This document shows, one piece after another, positions 7,844 through 16,204 of a DNA stretch of 64,000 nt. Made by a program: the position numbers and the translations under genes. Numbering within the stretch: position 1 is the stretch's first letter; every line of letters begins with the position of its first letter. Source of the stretch: Anaerolineales bacterium (GTDB lineage Bacteria > Chloroflexota > Anaerolineae > Anaerolineales > Villigracilaceae); assembly GCA_016789305.1 (NCBI GenBank), contig JAEURJ010000023.1, forward strand, positions 620,001 to 684,000. Reading direction: 5' to 3'. The notes under the pieces are model-generated. The model was given only the letters and a program-made list of their open reading frames with translations. It was not told the DNA's origin and did not search any database.

Positions 7844-8302
7844 TTATTCCTTGGTTACCTTTAATGTAATTTGATAATCAGGTTCGCCAATGGAAAAAGT
7901 GTTGCTTTCCGGGTATGGCAGTACGCTGATGATCTTGACCAAATATCTATCCACCGTCGTTCGATCCTTAATGCCTTCAAATTCCATGTCCGGGGCGAGA
8001 CCCAGAATATCTGTAAATGTTTGCAGAACTTCTGTAGTTTGTGTGCCACCTTGATCACGAATGGCAAGTGATAGCGTTACCGGCCCACTCATTGCACACT
8101 CCTTGCCAAGCGGGCAGCGCGAATCTCCTGAAAGGGAAACAAAAGTGATGGTGATTCCAGCGTCACTAACTTCTGCAGTTTGACCTTCAAATAAAGAAAA
8201 CTCTGAGGCTGTTTTAGCAGTCACGGACTCAGGCACCTCTGCCTGGCAGGCGGATAAACAAAGAACAAGAAAAATAGATGCAATAATTGTTGGAATTTTC
8301 AT
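7844..8302 (-). CDS. Small lipoprotein, unknown function
   Basis: 152 residues with a clear lipoprotein signal: MKIPTIIASIFLVLCLSAC, lipobox LSAC with Cys19. The mature part is a small beta domain containing DSRCPLGKECAMSGPVTL, a pattern seen in a widespread family of uncharacterised secreted bacterial proteins with two conserved cysteines that could form a disulfide. It overlaps the GT87 gene by 4 nt (ATGA), so the two are translated together. Confidence 0.75.
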   Translation of the reverse strand: MKIPTIIASIFLVLCLSACQAEVPESVTAKTASEFSLFEGQTAEVSDAGITITFVSLSGDSRCPLGKECAMSGPVTLSLAIRDQGGTQTTEVLQTFTDILGLAPDMEFEGIKDRTTVDRYLVKIISVLPYPESNTFSIGEPDYQITLKVTKE

Positions 8303-9483
8303 TGAACGATTCCTTTTTGTTTGCGATAGGTTTCAAGGATTATTAAATAGATTGAAACCAGTATCAATGAAGTGGACAAAAAGGAAAATCCCCATTTGGT
8401 ATAGTCATTCCATGTTTGGAACAGATTGACAATAAAGATGCTGGATAACCCCATGGATAAAATGATAAAAGATTTTATCCATCGGCTCCTGGTTGTCCAA
8501 AATAACGACAGCTGCACAAAAGGTAAAAAAATGAAATAGTGATGCCATGAGGTTTCCACAAGAAAGGGCAATGTACAAAACAGGAGAGAGATGGATAGAA
8601 TACTGTTTGCCTCGATATTCTTTTTATTCATAACCCATAAAAGCATGAAGTTGAATAGGGCTATTGCCATTCCAGCAATCCGTAATATTTGTGCGACAAA
8701 AACACGGGCGGTACTGATTTCAAAAAGCCGCATAAATACATAAGGAAAGTATTGCGTGTTGGGGTTGCTGGCGGTATCACCGATCACGGAGAGTTTTTCA
8801 AATGTTGCGGCCAGGAACCCGATCCAGCCGCCCACACCCAGAAAGATAACCGGTAAAAAGATTAATAGGGATATACAGGTGAAGATAAAGAAGATTGTTG
8901 CGACCCTGTCCCGTTTGAGCAGGAAATATAAAAAGAAAATTGCCGGGTAGTATTTGATGGATGCGCTGATGCCCAGCAGAATACCTGCCAGGACAGATCT
9001 TCCTGCTTTGTGTGCGGAAAATGCCGCAATAGTTGTTACGACTATGATCACGCTGACCTGCCCCCATTTAAAATTATGTATAACAGGCAATGATGTAAAA
9101 AACAATATGAAATAGAAGTATTGCATCTTTGCAATGCCTTTTGTTAGCTGCCTGTATGGAAGGAGGAAAAGAAGCAGAGTGAATAGCAATTCAAATCCAC
9201 CCCAAACGATTGTGGCTAATTCAATGGGAAACCGTCCGAACCCGGAAGTGAACATCGCAAAGAAGGGAGAATATATAAATCCGTACAGTGGCAGTTTTGT
9301 CTCAAAGATGGTTTGTGCTGTAGGGTGATAGTGCAGGACAAAATCACAGAACAATACTTCGCATGGATCCACCTTGTGAACGAAGTTTGTCACATTTCCC
9401 CACATTAGATAAAAGTATAGAAATATGCCGCACGCAATAAACACAAATGGCAATAATAGTTGAACCCGGTTTTTTTTCTGCAT
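8299..9483 (-). CDS. Integral membrane glycosyltransferase, GT87/DUF2029-like
   Basis: 394 residues with about 10 hydrophobic segments. The large first loop (VDPCEVLFCDFVLHYHPT, LPLYGFIYSPFFAMF) carries the acidic residue and the Y-x-Y-x-P-type motif seen in GT87 mannosyltransferases, which use polyprenyl-phosphate sugars as donors on the outer face of the membrane. The C-terminal half has the repeated charged loops typical of the family. It starts 1 nt after the sulfurtransferase stop and overlaps the lipoprotein gene downstream. Donor and acceptor cannot be read from sequence. Confidence 0.75.
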   Translation of the reverse strand: MQKKNRVQLLLPFVFIACGIFLYFYLMWGNVTNFVHKVDPCEVLFCDFVLHYHPTAQTIFETKLPLYGFIYSPFFAMFTSGFGRFPIELATIVWGGFELLFTLLLFLLPYRQLTKGIAKMQYFYFILFFTSLPVIHNFKWGQVSVIIVVTTIAAFSAHKAGRSVLAGILLGISASIKYYPAIFFLYFLLKRDRVATIFFIFTCISLLIFLPVIFLGVGGWIGFLAATFEKLSVIGDTASNPNTQYFPYVFMRLFEISTARVFVAQILRIAGMAIALFNFMLLWVMNKKNIEANSILSISLLFCTLPFLVETSWHHYFIFLPFVQLSLFWTTRSRWIKSFIILSMGLSSIFIVNLFQTWNDYTKWGFSFLSTSLILVSIYLIILETYRKQKGIVQ

Positions 9484-9484
9484 G

Positions 9485-10336
9485 TTAGTCCATTGTTACG
9501 GGTAGTTTTGAAGAAGCCAATCCCCACTCGCTCCACGAGCCATCATAGACGGAAAGATTTTGATAGCCCGCCTGTTCTGCCGCCAGGGCTAGAATGCAGG
9601 CGGTAACACCCGAACCGCACGAGAAGATCATCTTCCTGTTTTTATATCCCTCGAAAATAGATTGAAGACCGGGTTTGGATTTCAACATTCCGTTTTCAAG
9701 TACACTGGAAAACGGAATGTTGATTGCGTTGGGCATGTGCCCGCCTCGCAAGCTTTCGCGAGGTTCAGGCTCCAACCCTTTGAAGCGGCCTTCCGAACGC
9801 GCGTCCATCACGCTGAAATTGTCATCATTCAAGGCGTTTAAGACAATACTTGAATCAACGAACATTCCATCTTGCGGCTGGGAAATAAAATCCCCGCGTT
9901 TTTCAGGCTTTTCTTTCAGTTGTGTAACTGTCTCATAGCCGGCAGTGATCCAGGCGGGTAAACCGCCGTCCAACACTGCAATTTGGTCATGCCCCATTGC
10001 GCGGAACATCCACCATGCGCGCGGGCTGGCATAAACTCCCACATTGTCATACACCACAATCGCGCTGTTCTTGTTGATGCCCATCTTTTGCATTTCATCG
10101 CTAAAGAATTCTGGCGATGGCATCATGTGTGGCAGCGATGTGTTGTGGTCACGTATTTCGTTATCGAAGTCAAAGCGCAAGGAGTTTGGAATGTACCTTG
10201 TTGCCGCAGGACCTGTGTTTGCAACCGGGGTCACTGGTTTCATGCTTGCGTCGAGGACGATGAGGTTTTCCGCGGAAAGATTTTCTGCAAGGAATTGAAC
10301 GGATACGAGGGAATTGGGAATTTTTACATTAGTCAT
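9485..10336 (-). CDS. sseA: Sulfurtransferase (thiosulfate / 3-mercaptopyruvate type)
   Basis: 283 residues with two rhodanese modules. The inactive N-terminal one runs to about residue 130 (RDHNTSLPHMMPSPEFF, SAIVVYDNVGVYASPRAWW, VLDGGLPAW). The active C-terminal one has the catalytic loop in MIFSCGSGVTACILALA. The six-residue loop CGSGVT resembles mercaptopyruvate sulfurtransferases (CG[ST]GVT) more than classical rhodaneses (CRxGxT). The frame is open 17 codons upstream into the rlmI gene, but ATGACTAATG here, preceded by AGGTGG, gives the usual N-terminus. It is cytoplasmic and probably moves sulfane sulfur to a thiol acceptor or cyanide. Confidence 0.85.
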   Translation of the reverse strand: MTNVKIPNSLVSVQFLAENLSAENLIVLDASMKPVTPVANTGPAATRYIPNSLRFDFDNEIRDHNTSLPHMMPSPEFFSDEMQKMGINKNSAIVVYDNVGVYASPRAWWMFRAMGHDQIAVLDGGLPAWITAGYETVTQLKEKPEKRGDFISQPQDGMFVDSSIVLNALNDDNFSVMDARSEGRFKGLEPEPRESLRGGHMPNAINIPFSSVLENGMLKSKPGLQSIFEGYKNRKMIFSCGSGVTACILALAAEQAGYQNLSVYDGSWSEWGLASSKLPVTMD

Positions 10337-10362
10337 AAGCCACCTGCCCATTTTTACCACGC

Positions 10363-11610
10363 TCAGGGAGCAATGGCAAACAGGCATTTGAGATAAGCAC
10401 CCTCTTTAAATGTCACTGGATGATCCAATGCGTGGCCGGTTCGTTCGAGCTCACGCAGCGGCCGCCCCGCCTCTTTCGCGGACCTGTGAACTGCGTCGAA
10501 AAAACTAGCGGCATCCACACGGCTGGAGCAGGATGCCTGCACAAGGATTCCGCCTGGTTTCAATACATCCAGCCCAAGTTTGGTAAGGCGGCGATACGCA
10601 GATAATGCTGTTTCAACCTGAGATTGATTTTGTGCGAACATGGGCGGGTCAAGGATCACAATGTCAAAGAGGCGACGATGTTCCTTCATTTCAGATAACA
10701 CTTCGAAGGCATCTTTGGTTATGGTTTCAAAAGTTGCGGCGCTGACATTCGGAAGATGTTTGTTGTGTTCAATGTTGCGCAGTGTGGCTTCTGTGGCTGG
10801 CCCGCTGAAATCCACGCTGACCACTTCCTTTGCGCCGCCATCTGCCGCATACAAGGAAAATCCGCCGGTGTAGGAAAATACATTCAACACTGATTTGCCC
10901 TTGGATATTCTTTTTACCCGCTCGCGGTTTTCGCGCTGGTCGAGGAAGAAGCCGGTCTTTTGTCCGTTGATGGGGTCACATTCAAAGGTGAGGCCATTCT
11001 CTTTGAACAGAAGCAGGCTTTCGGGAGTTTGACCGGCAAGAGTCATTCCATCCGTTAATCCATGTAAATACTTTGATTGTTTATTTAGCGAACGGCTGAG
11101 GCGCAGGATCAATCGTTCAAAGGGTTGTACTTCTTCAAGCGCAGAATAAACATCCTGTAAATGCGGAATCCATGCGAGGGTGTAAAGTTTGATGACAAGC
11201 GTTTCAGCGTAACGATCGATAACTAGGCCGGGCAATCCGTCGTTCTCTCCATGGATCAAACGATATCCATTTGTATCCTGTTTTTTCAGTGGTTCGCGCA
11301 ATAATATTGCTGTATTTATTTTTTGCTTAAACCAATTTGAATCGATGGATGCGGGTTTCCCTTTTTGCAAAATGCGTAAACGAATCGGTGATGTTGGGTC
11401 ATATAACCCGACGGCAAGGAATTGGCGTTTGGCATCAAAGACAACAGCAAGGTCGCCGGGCATGCCGCTATGGCTTTGCTCAATGATGGATTGATCGAAG
11501 ACCCAGGGATGTCCCTGTCGAATGGCGCGTTCTGCAGGCGCGGCGACGCGCAGCGCGATTCGTTTGTCCGATGGATGGGGAAGGTCGGATAAAGACAACT
11601 TAAGTTCCAC
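10363..11610 (-). CDS. rlmI: 23S rRNA (cytosine-C5)-methyltransferase, RlmI family
   Basis: 415 residues from a GTG that overlaps the end of the upstream oxidoreductase gene by 11 nt. An ATG further upstream would bury the start deep in that gene. A PUA-like N-terminal domain (IRQGHPWVFDQSI, FLAVGLYDPTSPIRLRIL) leads into a Rossmann methyltransferase: LNVFSYTGGFSLYAADGG binds SAM, DIVILDPPMFA is the DPP motif, and VQASCSSRV holds the catalytic cysteine region. E. coli RlmI methylates C1962 of 23S rRNA. The whole architecture is present and the length is close to E. coli RlmI (396). Confidence 0.88.
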   Translation of the reverse strand: MELKLSLSDLPHPSDKRIALRVAAPAERAIRQGHPWVFDQSIIEQSHSGMPGDLAVVFDAKRQFLAVGLYDPTSPIRLRILQKGKPASIDSNWFKQKINTAILLREPLKKQDTNGYRLIHGENDGLPGLVIDRYAETLVIKLYTLAWIPHLQDVYSALEEVQPFERLILRLSRSLNKQSKYLHGLTDGMTLAGQTPESLLLFKENGLTFECDPINGQKTGFFLDQRENRERVKRISKGKSVLNVFSYTGGFSLYAADGGAKEVVSVDFSGPATEATLRNIEHNKHLPNVSAATFETITKDAFEVLSEMKEHRRLFDIVILDPPMFAQNQSQVETALSAYRRLTKLGLDVLKPGGILVQASCSSRVDAASFFDAVHRSAKEAGRPLRELERTGHALDHPVTFKEGAYLKCLFAIAP

Positions 11611-12589
11611 GCATTTGCAGCCCGGCTTTTTCGTAGATCGCATCGATGACCTGCATGTTCTTGATCGCATCATCTGGATTTGTGGAAAATGGTATCCCCG
11701 AATGAATTGCATTTACAAAAGTGCGTAATTGGGAAACATACGAATCTCCACCTTTGACCTGTCCACGTTTTACACCTTTTGTATTGCGGATCGTGATGAG
11801 ATGGAACCAATGCGGCTGGAAGGGACTGACAACGGTCATTTCGCCAGCATCACCGCGGACTTTCAAAAACGAATCGAATAATCTCGGTGAAAGCATGTTG
11901 CAGATTACACGCGCTTCGGCTCCGCCTGGAAAACGCAGCAGAGACTCCATTCGAGAATCGACTTGCGGTCTGATCAACTTTGCTTTTGCTTCTGTGACAA
12001 TTGGTTCTTCTCCCATCAAATAGCGGACCAGACTCACCGGGTAACAGCCTGCGTCCATTTGTGCGCCGCCGGCCAAGTCATATCGATAACGAATATTAGA
12101 TAAGTTTGGCAGCAGAAAAGCAAAGCGCGCTTCAATCTTTTGAATCTTTCCGAGTTCCCCGCTGGAAATTACTTCCTTCATGTATGCAGTCAGTGGATGA
12201 GTGCGATAGGCAAAGGCTTCATAGAGCACCTTTCCTGTTTCCTTTGCGGCATTTGCCATTTCAACCGCTTCTTTTGCATTGGAGGAAAATGGTTTTTCGC
12301 AAAGCACATGCTTCCCAGCGCGTAATGCTTTGATCGTCCACTCGGCATGCAACCCGTTGGGCAATGGGTTATAGACCGCATCAATTTCTGGATCGTCAAA
12401 AAGATCTTGATATGTTTTATGCACACGTGGAATACGAAGCCTGCGTGCAAATTTTTCCGCCCGCTTCGGGTCACGTGCGGCAACGGCAGTGACTTGTATT
12501 TCGGGAGCTTTTTTTGCAGGGTTGGTCAATGCCATCGGGACAATGGCTGCCGCCCCGAGGATTCCGATGCGGATGGGGGAATTTGTCAT
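11600..12589 (-). CDS. Gfo/Idh/MocA-family NAD(P)-dependent oxidoreductase
   Basis: 329 residues. GILGAAAIVPMALTNPAKK at the N-terminus is the dinucleotide-binding turn. HVLCEKPFSSNAKEAVEM contains the EKP motif with the catalytic lysine. AGGAQMDAGCYPVSLVRYL in the C-terminal alpha/beta domain carries the substrate-site residues (D-x-G-x-Y/H). Closest in style to the glucose-fructose oxidoreductase / dihydrodiol dehydrogenase branch, but the sugar or polyol substrate is unknown. It starts 3 nt after the SHOCT gene with AAGGA upstream. Confidence 0.85.
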   Translation of the reverse strand: MTNSPIRIGILGAAAIVPMALTNPAKKAPEIQVTAVAARDPKRAEKFARRLRIPRVHKTYQDLFDDPEIDAVYNPLPNGLHAEWTIKALRAGKHVLCEKPFSSNAKEAVEMANAAKETGKVLYEAFAYRTHPLTAYMKEVISSGELGKIQKIEARFAFLLPNLSNIRYRYDLAGGAQMDAGCYPVSLVRYLMGEEPIVTEAKAKLIRPQVDSRMESLLRFPGGAEARVICNMLSPRLFDSFLKVRGDAGEMTVVSPFQPHWFHLITIRNTKGVKRGQVKGGDSYVSQLRTFVNAIHSGIPFSTNPDDAIKNMQVIDAIYEKAGLQMRGT

Positions 12590-12592
12590 GAA

Positions 12593-13099
12593 CTACAGTT
12601 CCTTCATGATCTGTGCTTTCTTATTTTCGTATTCCGTTTTTGAGATCAGGTTTTCATCGTACATGTTCTTGAGCTCGCTCAGGCGTTCCAATGCAGAACC
12701 ATCCTTTTTATTTTTTGCAGAGGATTCCTTTTTGGGTTTCAAGTTATTTGCCAATACACCGAAGTTCTCGGGCATGAGAAGACTCTTCCGCATCCAAATG
12801 CCTAGAATGACGAACACGATGGCTGAAGCGATCAGCCCGGTCACAGCGATGGCGGCAAAAGTGATCTCGCGCTTTTGGCCTGAATTCTCCGCGCAATAAA
12901 TGGTCGTGGCCCAGCCCACCTGGCCGGGTTTGTAGGAATATTTGACTGTCTCCACTTCCACAGTGCCGCTGCAGATCAAAGGTGCGGTCAACTTGTGAAG
13001 GGATGGAAAGACCGCGCCAACCGCGACTGAAAAAATGACAAAGCCAATAAATAAACTGGCTCCTGCTAAAATTCCGATCATAATCTTATTTGGCTTCAT
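12593..13099 (-). CDS. Two-TM protein with C-terminal SHOCT domain
   Basis: 168 residues. Hydrophobic segments at about 8-30 and 83-105 flank an exported loop with two cysteines (LICSGTVEVE, TIYCAENSG). The C-terminal tail (LERLSELKNMYDENLISKTEYENKKAQIMKEL region) is a SHOCT domain, a short helical hairpin commonly found at the ends of bacterial membrane proteins. GAGGAGATTTC precedes the ATG. It is the first gene of the seven-gene minus-strand series. Function unknown. Confidence 0.75.
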   Translation of the reverse strand: MKPNKIMIGILAGASLFIGFVIFSVAVGAVFPSLHKLTAPLICSGTVEVETVKYSYKPGQVGWATTIYCAENSGQKREITFAAIAVTGLIASAIVFVILGIWMRKSLLMPENFGVLANNLKPKKESSAKNKKDGSALERLSELKNMYDENLISKTEYENKKAQIMKEL

Positions 13100-13151
13100 G
13101 AAATCTCCTCTGAGTTAAAGATATGAGACCCTATTATACAAAGTTCTTTTG

Positions 13152-13187
13152 TAAAACAAACGGACTGCACCAAAATGGGCAGCCCGT
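13152..13187 (-). terminator. Intrinsic terminator after the PhzF-like gene
   Basis: On the minus strand ACGGGCTGC pairs with GCAGTCCGT (13187-13179 with 13168-13160) and is followed by GTTTGTTTTAC. It lies just past the stop at 13196. Confidence 0.75.
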
Positions 13188-13195
13188 CTTTCAAA

Positions 13196-14032
13196 TTATT
13201 CTGTGATGTGCCGTACTTCACCGCTGACCGATATGCTTTCGCCGATCTTCGGCGTGTATGTTACCGATAAACGCGATGGCACACCCATATCTTCGCCTTG
13301 CAAAATGGTGAATGATTTTGGTCCCTGCCAGCTAATATCGCGTAAATAACCGGCAACGGCCGCTGCGGCCGCGCCCGTGGCGGGGTCTTCGTAGAAGCCG
13401 CCCGATGCGAATGCATTGCGCGAGTGAAAGACAGAATTTGATTCCTGCCATAACAAACTGATCGTGACCAATTCCTTCTCAGCCATCAGTTCCCGTACTT
13501 CGTCGAATGGATATTTCATATTGGCAAGAGTCTTGCGGTCCTTAAGGACCAGGATCAAATGTTTTGCCCCGGCAAAGGCAAAATAGACCGGGAAATTCGG
13601 GTCGAGCTTTTCGCGACTCAAATTGAATGCGGACAATACTTTTTCCACAAACCCTTTTGGTGCATCTTCCGACCAGGTCTCGGGTGATTGAAGCGTTGCG
13701 CCAAATGCGCCGTCCGCTGTTTTTTCTGCACGCACACTGATCTCGCTTTGATTAAGTTGAAGTTTATAGGTCCCTTCACCGAAACGTTCGCCCAGTGCGG
13801 CGCCCAAGGCAATCGTTGCATGTCCGCAAAATGGGACTTCCATCTGCGGCGCAAAATAGCGGACTCTCCAACCGCCTTCCTGTTTAACGAGAAATGCTGT
13901 TTCAGAATAACCAACTTCCGCTGCGATCTTAAGCATCTCTTCGGCAGATGGCATTTCATCATAAAAGGCCACGCCCGCAGGATTGCCGCCTTGTCCGTTT
14001 TGTGAAAATGCTGCCAACTTTAAAACATTCAT
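13196..14032 (-). CDS. PhzF-family isomerase/epimerase
   Basis: 278 residues, full length for the PhzF/diaminopimelate-epimerase fold. GYSETAFL holds the catalytic Glu44; PFCGHATIALGAALGE closes the first half-domain; EDPATGAAAAAVAGYL is the mirrored motif of the second. In Pseudomonas PhzF isomerises a phenazine precursor, but most family members are of unknown substrate, and no phenazine gene is nearby. GGAGGTATCTT precedes the ATG. It stands alone between two terminators. Confidence 0.88.
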   Translation of the reverse strand: MNVLKLAAFSQNGQGGNPAGVAFYDEMPSAEEMLKIAAEVGYSETAFLVKQEGGWRVRYFAPQMEVPFCGHATIALGAALGERFGEGTYKLQLNQSEISVRAEKTADGAFGATLQSPETWSEDAPKGFVEKVLSAFNLSREKLDPNFPVYFAFAGAKHLILVLKDRKTLANMKYPFDEVRELMAEKELVTISLLWQESNSVFHSRNAFASGGFYEDPATGAAAAAVAGYLRDISWQGPKSFTILQGEDMGVPSRLSVTYTPKIGESISVSGEVRHITE

Positions 14033-14057
14033 AAGATACCTCCAGGAATTGTAATGA

Positions 14058-14089
14058 TAAAAATAAACCGCATCTACAAAGATGCGGTT
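14058..14089 (-). terminator. Intrinsic terminator after the gene at 14232
   Basis: AACCGCATC and GATGCGGTT form a 9-bp stem, followed on the minus strand by TATTTTTATC. It lies 140 nt beyond the stop, after the repeat at 14124-14205. Confidence 0.75.
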
Positions 14090-14123
14090 GGATGCTCAAT
14101 GATTACATCTTTAGGGCTTACGC

Positions 14124-14205
14124 AAAGCCCACAAGGCTTGCCGCGAATTTCGCAAATTTGCGCGAATTATTTATGAAATTAGCGGCAATTCGTGGCCAAA
14201 AGATT
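14124..14205. repeat. AT-rich inverted repeat cluster
   Basis: A run of nested, imperfect inverted repeats built on CGCGAATTTCGC and AAATTTGCGCGAATT, ending GGCAATTCGTGGCC. It has the look of a dispersed intergenic repeat and is non-coding. Copy number cannot be judged from this window. Confidence 0.45.
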
Positions 14206-14231
14206 TTCAAACTGCATAAGCCATAATATTG

Positions 14232-14891
14232 TTATTCCCAGTTTTCCTTGTCGTTAAATACATCATGTGCTGCCCCCCAGAAGGATTCAGGTTTGGGCTG
14301 CCCCAGCTTCGTCGCACGGCGGATGGTCACTTCATGATTGGCTTCGGCGGGATAAAAGCGGACGGACTTCCCCATTTCCTTTCCAACCATCATTTCATCG
14401 CGTGACACCTCCCCGCCGCCGATGCCGATGAGAATATCACTGCATAGCACCATGGCTTTTGACGTGGGAGAAAGCTCGTCGGAGTCTTTCATCTTTCCAC
14501 CCCATTGCGTGTCTTTGATGAAACAGATGAAATCAACCATTTCGCTGATGTCATCGGGATATTGAAGCGCCATCTCAGAAACAATCCCAGTTGTGATAAA
14601 CCCTTTCGATTTCGCCATGCGGTAGATCGCACCGATACCGGTTTCTGTTGCGCCGATGTTGATCAACGTGTGCTCGGGAGAATGCTGGAACATCACCCGG
14701 TCAGCAACATCCAACATTCCACCAACATCTTCATATTGATTGCCGGAATATCCAAAGAAGGACAGCACGGTTTTCCCCTGGCTCTTGAAAAACGCAACGG
14801 CTTCCTCAGGGGTCATTTCCCAGCCAACAATTTTGTTCTTTGCGCGCTCTTCCAGGTGTATTCGTCCGTTTTGATAGGGTGTGGAATCCAT
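14232..14891 (-). CDS. Conserved protein, possible Rossmann/SLOG-like nucleotide-binding fold
   Basis: 219 residues, soluble, unrecognised at family level. Alternating strands and helices are apparent (TVLSFFGYSGNQYEDVGGML, HTLINIGATETGIGAIYRMA, AMVLCSDILIGIGGGEVSRDE). The last, a hydrophobic strand running into GIGGG followed by an acidic residue, resembles the GGGxGTxxE signature of LOG/SLOG nucleotide-binding proteins but does not match it exactly. GAGGAAACCC precedes the ATG. It is monocistronic, with its own terminator. Function unknown. Confidence 0.55.
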   Translation of the reverse strand: MDSTPYQNGRIHLEERAKNKIVGWEMTPEEAVAFFKSQGKTVLSFFGYSGNQYEDVGGMLDVADRVMFQHSPEHTLINIGATETGIGAIYRMAKSKGFITTGIVSEMALQYPDDISEMVDFICFIKDTQWGGKMKDSDELSPTSKAMVLCSDILIGIGGGEVSRDEMMVGKEMGKSVRFYPAEANHEVTIRRATKLGQPKPESFWGAAHDVFNDKENWE

Positions 14892-14962
14892 GGGTTTCCT
14901 CTAACGGCAATTATATTCATCTTTTCTTAAAAACAAATGGAGAACTGGAAATCACATGACTT

Positions 14963-15409
14963 TTACCTGGAAAGCATACGATACGATTTTCTTTTATATT
15001 TCTTTCCGCAACTCGGACATGCATCTCGGTGAACGCAAAGCACTCCTCCGCATTTTGGACATTCCCAGCGTGTTTGCTCCTGCTTGATGAATAAATTCAT
15101 CCCAAGAGATTGAATCTTTTCAAGGTTTTCGATCATGCTCATCCCATATTTGGTTCGATAGCGTGTGTCGATATGCTTGATGCGTGCGCATGGAAATTGG
15201 GCACAATCCACACACAACCCGGACTTGATATCTTTGAGGTTCTCGCAATTTTTAATCCCGCACCGCACACAGGAAATGGATGGCTTTTGCTCATCATCCC
15301 CATTGCAGCCGGGGCAGTGTTTCTTCTCCCGAAGATAAGCCATGCAGAGTCCACAATTCATTCCGCAGGGGGCAATGAGAAACGCATTGATTTCTGATGT
15401 CTTCAACAT
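14963..15409 (-). CDS. Cysteine-rich DUF3795-type protein
   Basis: 148 residues from the ATG at 15409. Cysteines occur in metal-binding style clusters: APCGMNCGLCMAYLR, KHCPGCNGDD, SCVRCGIKNC, GLCVDCAQFPCARI, then a C-terminal zinc-ribbon-like pair WECPKCGG and ACPSCGKKYKR. The N-terminal part matches DUF3795, a widespread uncharacterised family expected to bind zinc or Fe-S clusters. The frame opens 15 codons earlier, but that start lies inside the sdhB terminator hairpin. The chosen ATG sits 6 nt after a TATAAT box, as for a leaderless transcript. Confidence 0.78.
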   Translation of the reverse strand: MLKTSEINAFLIAPCGMNCGLCMAYLREKKHCPGCNGDDEQKPSISCVRCGIKNCENLKDIKSGLCVDCAQFPCARIKHIDTRYRTKYGMSMIENLEKIQSLGMNLFIKQEQTRWECPKCGGVLCVHRDACPSCGKKYKRKSYRMLSR

Positions 15410-15415
15410 AAAATA

Positions 15416-15444
15416 ATTATATTGATTTGGGACATTAAATACAA
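15416..15444 (-). promoter_or_regulatory. Promoter of the DUF3795 gene (leaderless)
   Basis: -35 TTGTAT (15444-15439), a 17-bp spacer, and -10 TATAAT (15421-15416). The -10 ends 6 nt before the ATG at 15409, so the transcript should begin at or beside the start codon. The -35 overlaps the sdhB terminator stem. Confidence 0.6.
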
Positions 15445-15468
15445 CAGGCCGCATCGCGCGGCCTGTTG
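15442..15468 (-). terminator. Terminator hairpin after sdhB
   Basis: CAACAGGCCGC pairs perfectly with GCGGCCTGTTG (11 bp, loop of 5). The following minus-strand sequence is only weakly T-rich (TATTT), so termination may be partial. Confidence 0.65.
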
Positions 15469-15488
15469 CCTACTTGCTATTCTCTACC

Positions 15489-16196
15489 CTATTCCAACTT
15501 CCCCGTAACCATCGCCAATTTGATCTCGCCGATCGCCTGGGTGATGTGAATATCGCGCGGACAGGCTTCGGTGCAGTTGTAAGCGGTGTGACATCTCACC
15601 GATCCGTTGGTTTCACTGATCACATGCAGGCGTTGATCGGCGCCTTCGTCGCGGCTGTCAAAGATAAAGCGATGAGCTGTGACCAAAGCAGCGGGTCCGT
15701 AATATTCATCATTTGCCCAGAACGATGGACAGGATGTGGTGCAAGCCGCACACAAAATACACTTTGTGGATTCGTCGAAGCGCGCGCGTTGCTCAGGGCT
15801 TTGCAAGCGTTCCTTGCCATCCGCAGGGATTGGGTTGTCGTTGATCAAATACGGAAGCATCTTCTTGTAGTTGTCAAAGAACGGACCCATATCCACGATC
15901 AAGTCCTTTGCGACCTTCAAGCCAAGCAACGGTTCGACGGTGATGTTCGCACCCACATCACGAACCAAAGTTTTGCATGCCAGCATGTTACGTCCGTTGA
16001 TGCGCATTGCATCCGAGCCGCACACGCCGTGCGCGCACGAACGACGGAAGGAAAGCGTGCCATCTTCTTTGCCTTTTATGTGTTCGAGCACATCCAGTAC
16101 GCGGTCGTTCGGATCGGCCTCGATCTTGTAGGTCACGTAGTTGCCGCGCTGATCTTTCTCTGGGTTATAGCGGAAAATCTTTACAGTAACTTCCAT
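15489..16196 (-). CDS. sdhB: Succinate dehydrogenase iron-sulfur subunit (copy 1)
   Basis: 235 residues. The plant-type [2Fe-2S] domain has RRSCAHGVCGSDAMR and a distal MLAC: Cys-Cys-Asp-Cys, with Asp at the third ligand position as in E. coli SdhB. The C-terminal ferredoxin domain supplies CILCAACTTSCPSF for [4Fe-4S] and CHTAYNCTEACP for [3Fe-4S]. It carries electrons from the FAD of SdhA to quinone on the cytoplasmic face of the membrane. It follows sdhA with an 8-nt gap and AGAGGTT before its ATG. Compare copy 2 at 30608, which has four cysteines in the first site. Confidence 0.95.
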   Translation of the reverse strand: MEVTVKIFRYNPEKDQRGNYVTYKIEADPNDRVLDVLEHIKGKEDGTLSFRRSCAHGVCGSDAMRINGRNMLACKTLVRDVGANITVEPLLGLKVAKDLIVDMGPFFDNYKKMLPYLINDNPIPADGKERLQSPEQRARFDESTKCILCAACTTSCPSFWANDEYYGPAALVTAHRFIFDSRDEGADQRLHVISETNGSVRCHTAYNCTEACPRDIHITQAIGEIKLAMVTGKLE

Positions 16197-16204
16197 ATTA
16201 ACCT

